Below, one piece after another: positions 1 through 7,582 of a stretch of DNA of 23,905 bases. The first letter of the stretch is position 1, and the number at the start of each line of letters is the position of its first letter. The stretch is from positions 1 through 23,905 of the forward strand of contig CALALQ010000312.1 of NCBI GenBank assembly GCA_937925595.1, written 5' to 3'. The notes beneath the pieces were generated by a model. That model was not told where the DNA came from, searched no databases, and saw nothing but the letters and a program-made list of their open reading frames with translations. A program made the translations under genes and the position numbers. This DNA is from an uncultured Demequina sp. Lineage in GTDB: Bacteria; Actinomycetota; Actinomycetes; Actinomycetales; Demequinaceae.

Positions 1-1
1 C

Positions 2-2341
2 GCCTGGACGGAGACTCAGCCCCAGTTCGCCCCGGCGCTGCTGCTCGCGGCGGCCGCGGCGTCGGGCCTCACCACCTACCTGTGGCGAGAGCGCGCGGCG
101 AAGTGGACCACAGGAGTGGGCGCCACGGCAATCGCGGTGATCGCGGCGTTGTGGTCGCTCAGTTGCGTGGCCCTCGACTGGTACTCGCTATGGGCTCCGC
201 TCGCCACCGCGCTCGCGGCGATTTTGGCCCTCGCTTGGTACGCCCGACGCTTCCCGCAGGTGACGCTAACGCCCAGCCTTGTGCTCGCGACCCTCGTGCC
301 CATGGCGCTGATGATGCGCGCGGGCGCCGCGACGTCCGTTGTGGTGGCGGCAGGAGCGGCCCTGGCTGCGGGCTGTGCTTGGCTGCGCTGGAAGCAGCGT
401 TTGCGGCCATTCGCTGCGCTGGGAATTGCGCCCGCGCTCTTCGCGTCCGCCGTCGTTGGTACGACTGTCGTGATTGTCGGCATGGCCCAGATGGTCGCGG
501 CAGCGCGCCTGAACATCGCCACCACCGAGTACGTGCTGGGCGCGATCGCGGGATTCGCTGCGCTCGCCATAGGCATGTGGCGAGCGCCCGCAGTGCTCCA
601 CGGCATTGGCCAGTTGGGTAACTCCGTCCGCTTGCGCGACCTCAGCGTCGCGGCCATCGTGGCCGTTGACGTGCTGGCGACGATGCTCGTCTGGCTCGTG
701 GCGCACAACGGCGATGTGCTCTCCGTGGCTGCGCGCGGCGCGGCGGCGGGAACCGCGATACTTGCGGGCACGGCAATCGCCCTCGCCACCCGCAGCGGTC
801 TTGCGAAGCACCTGGCACCTGCCACTGTTCGCGGCGCTCGCTGGTGCGCGATCGGCTGGGTCGCCGTCGTGGCGGCCCTGCCGGTTGGCGATGTCCTTGC
901 GGGTCGCGGTCAGTGGCAGGGCGCGCTCATCATCGTTGCCGCCTCGATTGCGGCGCTGGGTGCTGGGTGGCGCTGGTGGCCGCGCGCGGTCGCCGCCCCT
1001 ATTGCCGTGCTCGCAACGCTTGCGCCCCTCGCGCTCGCCGACATCCCTGAGTTCGGTCTCGCGAAGATCGCCTTTGGGGTCGCCTTGGTGTTCGCCGGGC
1101 TCATGTGGCTCGCCCGTCGGGCGCGTGACCATGTGCGGGAGGGTCTCTGGATCGGATTGCTTCCTGCCGCCGCCTCACTCGTCGTCGTCGCCGTGGGCTC
1201 TGCGGCGTTCGCTGTTGCCGCCGCACTGCGGCACCTTGGCGGGGACGTCTCGAGTTCGCTGTCTCCGTGGTTCGCCGCAGCGGTCATCGTCGCGGTGCTG
1301 GGCGCCATAGCGCAGCCGAAGGTTCGTGAGCACGCCCCGGATCTCGTCGTGGGGTCGCTGCTCGTGGCCACCGCCGCGCTCAGCCCGCTGCTCGCATGCA
1401 TCGCGGCTGGTGTGCTCGCGGTGGCCGTGGCACTGTGGTGGAGATCCGGAGGCCCCTGGGCGTACGGCGCCCTCGTCGTGTCCGCCATCTGGGCCGGAGT
1501 GGACTCCATCCCGCTCACCATCACCGCGGCGGCCGCGGCCGGCGTCGGCATGATCCTCGGCCTGCGTGAGCGCGAGCGACACACCGGCTTTGGCGCGAAG
1601 CTGCTGCCGCTCGCTGGAGCGCTGCTGCTCGGTGCGAGCGCCCAGTCGACTCTTGAAGGCTGGCCCTTCGTGACTCCGGCAGCGGTCGCCGGCGTTGGCC
1701 TGGGCGGCGCCGCCGCGTGGATCATCGACGCGAAAAAGGTGCGCAGCTGGCTGGTGTGGCTGCTCTCGGTCGTGACCGCTCTCGCACCCCTCATCGCCCA
1801 GAGCGTGACCGCTGGGGGCGTCGCGCTCATCATCGCGGCGGCGCTGTGGTTTGCGCTGCTCACGCGGGGCATTCGCCTTGCCAAGTGGTGGTGCGCGGCG
1901 GCGGCGTCCGTCGGCGTTGCGCTCATCCTGGCCGGCGCCGGCGTAGAGGCGATCGAGGCTTACACCGCGGTGCCCGCCGCAGCGTGCATCGCGATCGGCA
2001 TCCAGTGGATGAGGGAGAAGGCCACGCTGCCCACACTCGCGGCTCTTGGTCCCGGCCTGACTATTTCGCTGGTGCCGAGCTATATCGCCTTGTTCGCGGA
2101 CGCCAACGTCACATGGCGCACCGCGTGGCTCGTTGTAGCGATGGTCGTGATGGTGGCGATCGCGATTCGCAAGCGCTGGTTCGCGCCCGTCGTCTTCACC
2201 GCGAGCACCGCCCTTGTGGTGGCGGCAGCGCAGGTCATGGCCTCCACCAGCCTGGTGCCGCGCCTCATCGCGTTCGTCGTCGTCGGCTCGCTGCTGCTCG
2301 CCGTCGCATCCTTGTTCGAGCGCCTCAAGGAACTGCGCTGA
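2..2341 (+). CDS. Large polytopic membrane protein of unknown function (5' end outside window)
   Basis: The frame is open from the left edge of the window, so the gene is cut and the GTG at 116 is probably internal. About 779 residues are visible. They are almost entirely Ala/Val/Leu/Ile-rich hydrophobic segments of about 20 residues with short Arg-rich or Lys-rich loops, giving well over twenty candidate membrane helices and no soluble catalytic domain. The last residues form a helix followed by a short charged tail (SLFERLKELR). That end resembles the large actinobacterial membrane proteins with a Streptomyces SCO7613-like C-terminus, a comparison made from memory. No active-site motif is visible and I do not assign a function. 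The stop at 2341 lies about 50 bp before tRNA-Lys. The reading is secure as coding, because composition and frame are consistent throughout, but not as to role. Confidence 0.75.
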   Translation, partial: AWTETQPQFAPALLLAAAAASGLTTYLWRERAAKWTTGVGATAIAVIAALWSLSCVALDWYSLWAPLATALAAILALAWYARRFPQVTLTPSLVLATLVPMALMMRAGAATSVVVAAGAALAAGCAWLRWKQRLRPFAALGIAPALFASAVVGTTVVIVGMAQMVAAARLNIATTEYVLGAIAGFAALAIGMWRAPAVLHGIGQLGNSVRLRDLSVAAIVAVDVLATMLVWLVAHNGDVLSVAARGAAAGTAILAGTAIALATRSGLAKHLAPATVRGARWCAIGWVAVVAALPVGDVLAGRGQWQGALIIVAASIAALGAGWRWWPRAVAAPIAVLATLAPLALADIPEFGLAKIAFGVALVFAGLMWLARRARDHVREGLWIGLLPAAASLVVVAVGSAAFAVAAALRHLGGDVSSSLSPWFAAAVIVAVLGAIAQPKVREHAPDLVVGSLLVATAALSPLLACIAAGVLAVAVALWWRSGGPWAYGALVVSAIWAGVDSIPLTITAAAAAGVGMILGLRERERHTGFGAKLLPLAGALLLGASAQSTLEGWPFVTPAAVAGVGLGGAAAWIIDAKKVRSWLVWLLSVVTALAPLIAQSVTAGGVALIIAAALWFALLTRGIRLAKWWCAAAASVGVALILAGAGVEAIEAYTAVPAAACIAIGIQWMREKATLPTLAALGPGLTISLVPSYIALFADANVTWRTAWLVVAMVVMVAIAIRKRWFAPVVFTASTALVVAAAQVMASTSLVPRLIAFVVVGSLLLAVASLFERLKELR

Positions 2342-2372
2342 TCGCGGATTTCACCTGCCCCGCCGATCCTGC

Positions 2373-2378
2373 TAACCT
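2373..2378 (+). promoter_or_regulatory. Candidate -10 box for tRNA-Lys
   Basis: TAACCT lies 15 bp before the mature 5' end of tRNA-Lys in the short gap after the membrane-protein gene. It fits the actinobacterial TANNNT pattern. The -35 region (TTTCAC near 2349) is weak, so the assignment rests mainly on position. Confidence 0.35.
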
Positions 2379-2393
2379 TGATTCTCGCACCAC

Positions 2394-2466
<73 letters not shown>

Positions 2467-2471
2467 CGAGT

Positions 2472-2501
2472 AAAGGCCCGGTCCATCAGGACCGGGCCTT
2501 T
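2472..2501. terminator. Strong bidirectional hairpin terminator
   Basis: A perfect 13-bp stem (AAAGGCCCGGTCC with GGACCGGGCCTTT) encloses the loop ATCA. The A-run on one side and T-run on the other let it act on both strands. It ends tRNA-Lys transcription and lies 20 bp past the stop of the leftward DUF4126 gene. Confidence 0.9.
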
Positions 2502-2520
2502 GTGCATGTCAAAGCGTGGC

Positions 2521-3198
2521 TCAGCGCCAGCGCCCGCGCCACCAGGAGGTGGCGGCGCCGGCCTCGACCTGGGCCTCGCGTTCCGCGCGTCCCATGGCCT
2601 CGAGTTGAGCGCGGCGGCGACGACGGCGTCGGCCCGTGGTGACGATGCGATACAGCGCGATGCCAAGGAAGACGAAGACCAGCAGCACGAAGATCGGGAT
2701 GAACAGCGCGACGAGGCACAGGGCGACGGAAATCGCATCCTCGGCGAACGAGGCAAGCGGAGCGCCGGTGCCGCCAGTGGACGCATTCACAGCGGGCCGT
2801 GAGACGGCCTTGCCCGTGTGAACGCCCAAAGCGATGAGCGCGCCGCTGATGCCCGCGATCCAGGGGTGCTCGATCCAGTACTCGGTCTCTCCCTGGACTC
2901 CGGCGGAGGCCGTGGCCATGAACATCACGCCGCCGACGATGGGTCGCACGAGCGACTGCAGCAGGTCGTTGATGTGGTCCACGCCCGGGATCTTGTCGAG
3001 GACGAGTTCGCTCAGCAGCAGCACCAGGCCAATGCCAAGGGTCCACCACGACTCGAGCCATCCCAGCTGCGTGGGCAGCACGATCACATCGGTGAACTTG
3101 GCGAGAGCGCCAACGAGCACGATCGGAATGAAGGCATTGAGGCCGGCGGCTGCGGCGAATCCCGAGCCGGTGAGCAGCGCAAGCGCCCACGCTTCCAT
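2521..3198 (-). CDS. DUF4126 family membrane protein
   Basis: The protein is 225 residues from the chosen start, or 229 if the upstream ATG at 3210 is used. I prefer 3198 because GGAGG sits eight bases before that ATG, inside the longer frame. The sequence shows the family layout: an N-terminal helix with GSGFAAAAGLNAFIP, then a long hydrophobic segment ending in LDKIPGVDHI, the motifs RPIVGG and VHTGKAVSRPAVN, and a helix after SFAEDAIS. About five membrane segments are followed by a very basic Arg run and a charged cytoplasmic tail. The function of DUF4126 proteins is not established and nothing here shows it. The gene stands alone, divergent from the GlsB-like gene, and is closed by the terminator shared with tRNA-Lys. 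Confidence 0.85.
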   Translation of the reverse strand: MEAWALALLTGSGFAAAAGLNAFIPIVLVGALAKFTDVIVLPTQLGWLESWWTLGIGLVLLLSELVLDKIPGVDHINDLLQSLVRPIVGGVMFMATASAGVQGETEYWIEHPWIAGISGALIALGVHTGKAVSRPAVNASTGGTGAPLASFAEDAISVALCLVALFIPIFVLLVFVFLGIALYRIVTTGRRRRRRRAQLEAMGRAEREAQVEAGAATSWWRGRWR

Positions 3199-3232
3199 CG
3201 ATTCCTCCATCTACGGCACGAAGTAACGCTCA

Positions 3233-3242
3233 ACGATAGCCT
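3233..3242. promoter_or_regulatory. Overlapping divergent -10 candidates
   Basis: In the 95-bp gap between the divergent DUF4126 and GlsB-like genes, TAGCCT (3237-3242, plus strand) and TATCGT (3238-3233, minus strand) overlap by two bases. Both fit TANNNT and both leave a 5' leader carrying the observed ribosome binding site. The -35 elements are unclear. If both are real, only one polymerase could bind at a time. Confidence 0.3.
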
Positions 3243-3293
3243 GAAAAGGAGCCTCGACCGTCGGGGTGCTCGGGGGAGGACGGAGCGACACTG

Positions 3294-3554
3294 ATGTCTC
3301 TCGTCGGATCACTCATCGCGGGCGCTGTGCTCGCTGTCATCGCTTCGCTGATTCAGCGTGGCAAGTCGGGAATGCCCTGGTGGGGCAACTGGCTGGCCGG
3401 AATCGGTGGGGCCCTGCTGGGCTGGTGGCTCGCTGGCCTGCTCGGAGTCGCGGAAACCGACGGCGTTGACTGGATCCGCTGGCTCATCTCCATCGTTGTC
3501 GCCGTGATCCTGCTTGGCGTGGGACGAGCGATGTTCGCCTCACGAAGGCAGTAG
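3294..3554 (+). CDS. GlsB/YeaQ/YmgE family small membrane protein
   Basis: This 86-residue protein has three hydrophobic helices, at about residues 3-19, 27-49 and 60-80. The Gly-rich repeats (GSLIAGAVLAVIASL, GIGGALLGWWLAGLLG) are typical of the transglycosylase-associated (YeaQ/GlsB) family, and the length matches the usual 80-90 residues. Family members are small inner-membrane proteins often induced by general stress; their molecular activity is not settled. A GGAG at 3282-3285 is well spaced from the ATG, and a stronger GGGGGAGG lies further upstream. The gene is monocistronic, with a hairpin 12 bp past its stop. Confidence 0.9.
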   Translation: MSLVGSLIAGAVLAVIASLIQRGKSGMPWWGNWLAGIGGALLGWWLAGLLGVAETDGVDWIRWLISIVVAVILLGVGRAMFASRRQ

Positions 3555-3565
3555 CCCAGCACACA

Positions 3566-3601
3566 GCGAAGGGCCCCGGAGTAGTCTCCGGGGCCCTTCG
3601 C
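3566..3601. terminator. Hairpin terminator between convergent GlsB-like gene and tRNA-His
   Basis: A 15-bp perfect stem (GCGAAGGGCCCCGGA with TCCGGGGCCCTTCGC) encloses a six-base loop. It lies between the stop of the GlsB-like gene and the 3' end of the oppositely oriented tRNA-His, so it can serve both. There is no long U run, as is common in high-GC actinobacteria. Confidence 0.85.
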
Positions 3602-3609
3602 ATGCTTGG

Positions 3610-3682
3610 GGTGAGTGACGGGACTCGAACCCGCGACATCCGCGACCACAACGCGGCGCTCTACCAGCTGAGCTACACCCAC
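3610..3682 (-). tRNA. tRNA-His (anticodon GUG)
   Basis: On the minus strand the acceptor GTGGGTG pairs with CACTCAC. The genome supplies a G at position -1 (3683) facing the C discriminator, the identity pair specific to histidine tRNA. The anticodon stem CCGCG/CGCGG holds the loop TTGTGGT (anticodon GTG). The T arm is GCGGG-TTCGAGT-CCCGT. CCA is encoded directly after the discriminator (complement of 3607-3609). Its position just downstream of orn on the same strand is a common actinobacterial arrangement. Confidence 0.96.
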
Positions 3683-3738
3683 CATCGGCCCACCGTGATG
3701 GGCCAGCGAAAAGTGTACCGTGCCCGCGCGGCAGGTCT

Positions 3739-4365
3739 TTACTCTGCGGCTCCGGCGGACTGAGCGTCCGCAGCCAGTACGCGCTCGGCCGCAGACTTCG
3801 CGGTCTCGCTATCGGGCCCGGGAGCGGGCACCAGCACGGTCTCGCGGTAGTACTTCAATTCCCGAATGGAGTCCTCGATGTCGCCGAGCGCGCGGTGGCC
3901 TCCTGTCTTCACTGGTGCCTGGAAGAACACGCGCGGGTACCAGCGGCGCACCAGCTCCTTGATGGAACTCACGTCCACCACGCGGTAGTGCAGGTGTGCC
4001 ATGAGCTCGGGCATGTCGCGCTCGAGGAAGGCCTTGTCCATGCCCACGGTGTTTCCCGCAAGCGGCGCTTTGCGCGCTGCCGGGACGTGCTCGCGCACGT
4101 AGGCGAGCACCTTCGCCTGGGCCTCTTCCATCGTCACCCCGGCGTCAAGGTCGTTGATGAGGCCCGACGCGGTGTGCATCTCGCGCACAAAATCGCTCAT
4201 CTTCTCGACGGCTTCAGCGGGAGGCCTGATCACGACGCTCACGCCGTTACCGAGCAGGTTGAGCTCGGCATCGGTGACGAGGCAGGCAACTTCGATGAGT
4301 GCATCGGAGGTGGTGTCGAGCCCCGTCATCTCGCAGTCAATCCACACGAGAGCGCTCTCAGACAT
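3739..4365 (-). CDS. orn: Oligoribonuclease
   Basis: Oligoribonuclease is a 3'-5' exoribonuclease that degrades 2-5 nt RNAs to mononucleotides, including the pGpG made from cyclic di-GMP. The 208-residue protein carries all DEDDh-family catalytic residues: D10 and E12 in WIDCEMTGLD, D110 in GNTVGMDKAF, and H157 and D162 in GGHRALGDIEDSIREL. The spacing is nearly identical to the E. coli enzyme. The C-terminus extends about 25 Ala-rich residues beyond the family core, as is usual in actinobacteria. ATG at 4365 is the start; TAAGGT lies exactly six bases upstream with no Shine-Dalgarno sequence, so the mRNA is probably leaderless. It reads toward tRNA-His, which may be cotranscribed. Confidence 0.97.
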   Translation of the reverse strand: MSESALVWIDCEMTGLDTTSDALIEVACLVTDAELNLLGNGVSVVIRPPAEAVEKMSDFVREMHTASGLINDLDAGVTMEEAQAKVLAYVREHVPAARKAPLAGNTVGMDKAFLERDMPELMAHLHYRVVDVSSIKELVRRWYPRVFFQAPVKTGGHRALGDIEDSIRELKYYRETVLVPAPGPDSETAKSAAERVLAADAQSAGAAE

Positions 4366-4371
4366 GTGTCC

Positions 4372-4377
4372 ACCTTA
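4372..4377 (-). promoter_or_regulatory. -10 box of orn, leaderless arrangement
   Basis: TAAGGT on the minus strand is followed by six bases and then the ATG of orn. Initiation about seven bases past the box would place the transcript start on the start codon itself. Confidence 0.5.
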
Positions 4378-4387
4378 GTGGGAGGGC

Positions 4388-4393
4388 TTGACA
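4388..4393 (+). promoter_or_regulatory. -35 box of the GntR-ABC operon
   Basis: A perfect TTGACA lies upstream of the inverted repeat that begins at 4411. The matching -10 would fall inside the left arm of that repeat (around 4411-4417), although no good TANNNT is present there. The binding site would then occlude the core promoter. Confidence 0.5.
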
Positions 4394-4410
4394 CGGAACA
4401 GCGGACATGG

Positions 4411-4438
4411 TTGGTTAGTTACTGAACCAACTAACCAA
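4411..4438 (+). promoter_or_regulatory. Inverted-repeat operator of the GntR regulator
   Basis: TTGGTTAGTT (4411-4420) and AACTAACCAA (4429-4438) form a perfect 10-bp inverted repeat around an 8-bp centre. The A+T-rich block stands out sharply from its surroundings. It sits between the TTGACA and the GTG start at 4449. YtrA-type GntR regulators usually bind such a site and repress their own ABC operon; that this one does so is inferred from position. Confidence 0.7.
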
Positions 4439-4448
4439 TAGACCTGGA

Positions 4449-4811
4449 GTGCGAGTGGACGAGGCCCGGCCGATCTTCCTGCAGATCGCTCAGCAGCTCG
4501 AGTCGCAGATCATCGACGGTTCGATGCGCGAAGAGACGCAGGTGCCCTCGATCAACGACCTCGCCGCGTTCTACCGCATCAACCCCGCTACTGCGCTCAA
4601 GGGCGTCAACCTGCTTGTCGACGCGGGGGTGCTCTACAAGCGGCGGGGCATCGGAATGTTCGTGGCGCCCGGCGCCCGCGAACGCCTCGTTGCCGCCCGC
4701 ACAGAGGCATTCCAGGACGAATACGTGCGCCCTCTCGTGGCGCAGGCGAAGGTTCTCGGCATCAGCACCGAGCAGCTGGAGCACATGATCCGAAAGGAAG
4801 GTCAGCAGTGA
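4449..4811 (+). CDS. YtrA-subfamily GntR transcriptional regulator
   Basis: The 120-residue protein has a GntR winged helix-turn-helix at about residues 8-73: PIFLQIAQQLESQIIDG, then VPSINDLAAFYRINPATALKGVNLLVDAG, then the wing KRRGIGMFV. After this only about 45 residues remain, too few for a FadR or UTRA ligand domain. The short helical C-terminus is diagnostic of the YtrA subfamily, whose members dimerise and control linked ABC transporters. The GTG start at 4449 follows the operator closely. Its stop overlaps the GTG of the ATPase gene by four bases, so the two are translationally coupled. The inducing signal is unknown. In related systems it is often a cell-envelope antibiotic. Confidence 0.9.
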   Translation: MRVDEARPIFLQIAQQLESQIIDGSMREETQVPSINDLAAFYRINPATALKGVNLLVDAGVLYKRRGIGMFVAPGARERLVAARTEAFQDEYVRPLVAQAKVLGISTEQLEHMIRKEGQQ

Positions 4812-5698
4812 CCGCCGTCATTGAAGTCGCCGACCTGTCGAGGCATTACGGAAAGGTCAGGGCCGTCGAGAACGTCAGCTTCTCCGTCGAGGAGGGCGCG
4901 ATCTGCGGCCTGCTGGGGCGCAACGGTGCCGGCAAGACCACGCTCATGCGGCTGGTCACCGGCCAGGAGTTCGCGACCACGGGTGACATCCGTGTGTTCG
5001 GTGAAAACCCTGTCGAGAACGCCGACGTCTTGGGACGCACATGCTTCGTTCGCGAGTCGCAGGTGTACCCGGACAACTTCAGGGGCAAGCATGTGCTGCG
5101 CGCGGCCTCTCATCTGTTCCCCAACTGGGACGCCGAGTACGCCGAGCGGCTCGTCGAGGACTTCCGCACGCCGCTGAATCGGCCCATCAAGAAGCTCTCT
5201 CGCGGACAGCGCTCCTCGATCGGCGTCATCGTTGGCCTCGCCGCGCGAGCGGAGCTCACGCTGCTCGATGAGCCGTACGCTGGTCTCGACGCGGTCGCGA
5301 GGCAGCTGTTCTATGACCACCTGCTCGCCGATTACAGCGCCAATCCGCGCACGATCATCCTGTCGACGCACCTCATCGATGAGGCGGCCCGACTGCTGAG
5401 CCAGGTGCTCGTCATCGACGCGGGCGAGCTGCTCATCGACTCCGACGCGGATGTGCTCCGTGGAAGCGCCGTCACCATCGTCGGCGGCCACGCGAAGGTC
5501 GAGGCCTTCGCGGAGGGCAGGGACGTGCTCGGCTGGGATTCGGTCGGCGGCATCTCCTCGGTCACCCTCACGGATCTGTCCGACGCTGACCGGGCGGAGG
5601 CGGTCAAGGCCGGCCTTGAGGTCGCACCAGTTTCGCTTCAGCAGCTCATCGTCAGCCGCACTCGCGGCACCACCTACTCACAGGAGGCACGCTCATGA
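4808..5698 (+). CDS. ABC transporter ATP-binding protein
   Basis: This is a 296-residue single nucleotide-binding domain with a C-terminal extension. Visible motifs are Walker A GRNGAGKTT (residues 37-45), a Q-loop glutamine at 85, the signature LSRGQ (130-134), Walker B LTLLDEP with catalytic E155, the D-loop AGLD, and the switch histidine H188 in STHLIDE. The last 80 or so residues form a mixed regulatory domain, as in CcmA-type drug or peptide exporters. It overlaps the regulator upstream and the permease downstream by four bases each. It would energise export, or another conformational task, through the adjacent six-helix permease. The substrate cannot be read from the sequence. Confidence 0.93.
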   Translation: MTAVIEVADLSRHYGKVRAVENVSFSVEEGAICGLLGRNGAGKTTLMRLVTGQEFATTGDIRVFGENPVENADVLGRTCFVRESQVYPDNFRGKHVLRAASHLFPNWDAEYAERLVEDFRTPLNRPIKKLSRGQRSSIGVIVGLAARAELTLLDEPYAGLDAVARQLFYDHLLADYSANPRTIILSTHLIDEAARLLSQVLVIDAGELLIDSDADVLRGSAVTIVGGHAKVEAFAEGRDVLGWDSVGGISSVTLTDLSDADRAEAVKAGLEVAPVSLQQLIVSRTRGTTYSQEARS

Positions 5699-6450
5699 CC
5701 GCCGTCGCTGACGCTCCGGCAGCTCACCAGACGGGTCGCCGCATCCTTGCCACGATGCGGGTGCACGCGGCGAATCCCTGGACGATCATCTTCACCCCGT
5801 GGATCGTGCTGTTCACGATCCTGGCGCTCAACCTGCTCATCTGGCTGTCGATCGTCCTCGCGGCTGGCGACAACGTCGATGACGATGCGTTCGTCGCCAA
5901 CGGCGGCATCGCCTACCTGTTCGTCTACATGATCGTGGTCGCGGCGCAGGCCATGAATCAGACGTTCAGCTTCGTCGTGGGCATGGGCACCACGCGCCGC
6001 GACTATTTCTTGGGCACCGCGGCGATCTTCGTGGCGCTGTCCTTGCAGTTCGGCGTGGGCATCGCGATCCTTGCCGGCATCGAGCGCGCGACAGGTGGTT
6101 GGGGAGCTGGAGGCCAGTTCTTCGCTCCGGCGTTCCTCGCGGACCTGCCGCTGTGGGAGATCGCCGTGATCTACACGATGATCCTGCTGCTCATGTTCTT
6201 CCTGGGAAGCGCTGTCGCGGTCGTCTACCTGCGGTGGGGACCACCCGCCCTGGTGATGTTCTTCGCGGCGCTTGGCCTGTCGCTCGCGGGGACCGCGGTG
6301 CTGCTGTCGCTGAACGGCGCATGGCCCACGGTCGGCCGATTCTTCACCCAGCACTCGGTGCTCGAGCTCTCGCTCTACACGCTCCCGGTGACCGTTGCGT
6401 GCGCCATCGTGGCCTGGCTGTTGATGCGCCGCTCCACACCCAAGGGCTAG
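5695..6450 (+). CDS. ABC transporter permease
   Basis: This 251-residue integral membrane protein has about six helices, near residues 29-58, 66-84, 103-128, 154-180, 184-206 and 225-245. That is the typical size of an ABC-2-type half permease paired with YtrA/CcmA-like ATPases. A short charged segment after the second helix (GMGTTRRDYFLG) resembles the cytoplasmic coupling region of this group. The ATG overlaps the ATPase stop by four bases, so ATPase and permease are coupled; the complex would be two of each. The stop codon is interlocked with that of the convergent oxidoreductase gene in a shared CTAG. The substrate is unknown. Confidence 0.88.
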   Translation: MTAVADAPAAHQTGRRILATMRVHAANPWTIIFTPWIVLFTILALNLLIWLSIVLAAGDNVDDDAFVANGGIAYLFVYMIVVAAQAMNQTFSFVVGMGTTRRDYFLGTAAIFVALSLQFGVGIAILAGIERATGGWGAGGQFFAPAFLADLPLWEIAVIYTMILLLMFFLGSAVAVVYLRWGPPALVMFFAALGLSLAGTAVLLSLNGAWPTVGRFFTQHSVLELSLYTLPVTVACAIVAWLLMRRSTPKG

Positions 6451-7544
6451 TCGACGTCGGGACGGTGCGCGAAGTCGGCGCGCAGGTACTGGTTGGGCCA
6501 GTAGTCGAGCTGCTCGCCGAGTTCGTGCGCCATGCGCAGACCCAAGTGGGGATCACGCAAGAACTCACGACCAACGAAGACAGCGTCGGCCTCACCGGAC
6601 TCGAGGATCGCCTCCGCTTGGTGAGCGCCGACGATCTGTCCCACGGCGCCAGTGGGGACGTCGGCTCCGCCGCGCACCGCGGCGGCGAAGTGCACCTGAT
6701 AGCCGGGGCCGGTGGGAATGCGCACGCCCGTGATGTTGCCGCCGCTCGAGACGTCGACAAGATCGGCTCCGGCCTCGTGCGCCCAGCGTGCAACGGTGAC
6801 GGTGTGTTCGACGGTCCAGCCGTCGGGTTCGCTCCAGTCGGTTGCGGACAGTCGCACAAAGACGGGCACGCCTTCACCGGCCTCGGCCCGCACGGCGCGA
6901 ACGACGTCGATCAGCAGCCGAGCGCGATTCTCGACGGAGCCGCCGTACTCGTCGGTGCGGGCGTTGCTCAGCGGTGACAGGAACTGGTGGAGCAGGTAAC
7001 CATGGGCGGCGTGGATCTCGAGCACGTCGAAGCCGGCGTCGAGTGCGCGGCGAGCGGCCGCCGCCCACGCACCGGGGAGCGACCGGATCTCGTCAGCGCT
7101 GAGCTCGCGGGGCGGCTCGTAGCCGGGGAAAGCGATGGGGGAGGGGGCGACAGTCTCCCAGCCGCCTTCGTTGTCGGGCACGGTGCCTTCACCGCTCCAT
7201 GCGCGGTGCGTCGATCCCTTGCGTCCCGCATGCGCGAGCTGGATTCCCGCCTTGGCTCCCTGTGAATGGATGAAGTCGGTGATGCGCCTCCAGCTCGCAA
7301 TGTGCTCATCGCCCCACAGTCCGCCGCACCACGGTGTGATGCGACCCTCTGGAACGATGCCGCTGGCCTCCGCGACCACCAGGCCCGCACCGCCGCGAGC
7401 GAACGAGCCCAGGTGCACGAGATGCCAGTCGCCAGGAACGCCGTCCTGGTCCTCGCAGGAGTACTGGCACATGGGCGAAACCCACAGGCGATTGCGGAAG
7501 TCGACGTCGCGGACTCGAAGCGGCTGGAACAGCAGGGAGGTCAT
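6447..7544 (-). CDS. NADH:flavin oxidoreductase, old yellow enzyme (YqjM-like)
   Basis: This is a 365-residue FMN-binding TIM barrel of the old yellow enzyme family. These enzymes use NAD(P)H to reduce activated C=C bonds of enones and similar electrophiles. The YqjM class is indicated by C26 and Y28 in PMCQYS, which tune the flavin. Substrate-binding H178 and H181 lie in HAAHGYLLHQFLSPLSN, an arginine at 231 in VRLSATDW contacts FMN, and the phosphate-binding end is VGREFLRDPH (324-333). I chose the ATG at 7544 because the protein then starts with the usual LFQPLRVRDVDFRNR. The open frame extends 36 residues upstream without family similarity. GAGAAT lies six bases before this ATG, suggesting a leaderless message. 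The physiological substrate is unknown. Confidence 0.94.
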   Translation of the reverse strand: MTSLLFQPLRVRDVDFRNRLWVSPMCQYSCEDQDGVPGDWHLVHLGSFARGGAGLVVAEASGIVPEGRITPWCGGLWGDEHIASWRRITDFIHSQGAKAGIQLAHAGRKGSTHRAWSGEGTVPDNEGGWETVAPSPIAFPGYEPPRELSADEIRSLPGAWAAAARRALDAGFDVLEIHAAHGYLLHQFLSPLSNARTDEYGGSVENRARLLIDVVRAVRAEAGEGVPVFVRLSATDWSEPDGWTVEHTVTVARWAHEAGADLVDVSSGGNITGVRIPTGPGYQVHFAAAVRGGADVPTGAVGQIVGAHQAEAILESGEADAVFVGREFLRDPHLGLRMAHELGEQLDYWPNQYLRADFAHRPDVD

Positions 7545-7550
7545 GAGTCC

Positions 7551-7556
7551 ATTCTC
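7551..7556 (-). promoter_or_regulatory. -10 candidate of the oxidoreductase gene, leaderless
   Basis: GAGAAT on the minus strand stands six bases before the ATG at 7544, with no Shine-Dalgarno between them. The spacing equals that seen before orn, the mscS-like gene and the second sugar ATPase. Confidence 0.4.
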
Positions 7557-7582
7557 TCGTGTTCCGCCGGACGCCCTGCACA

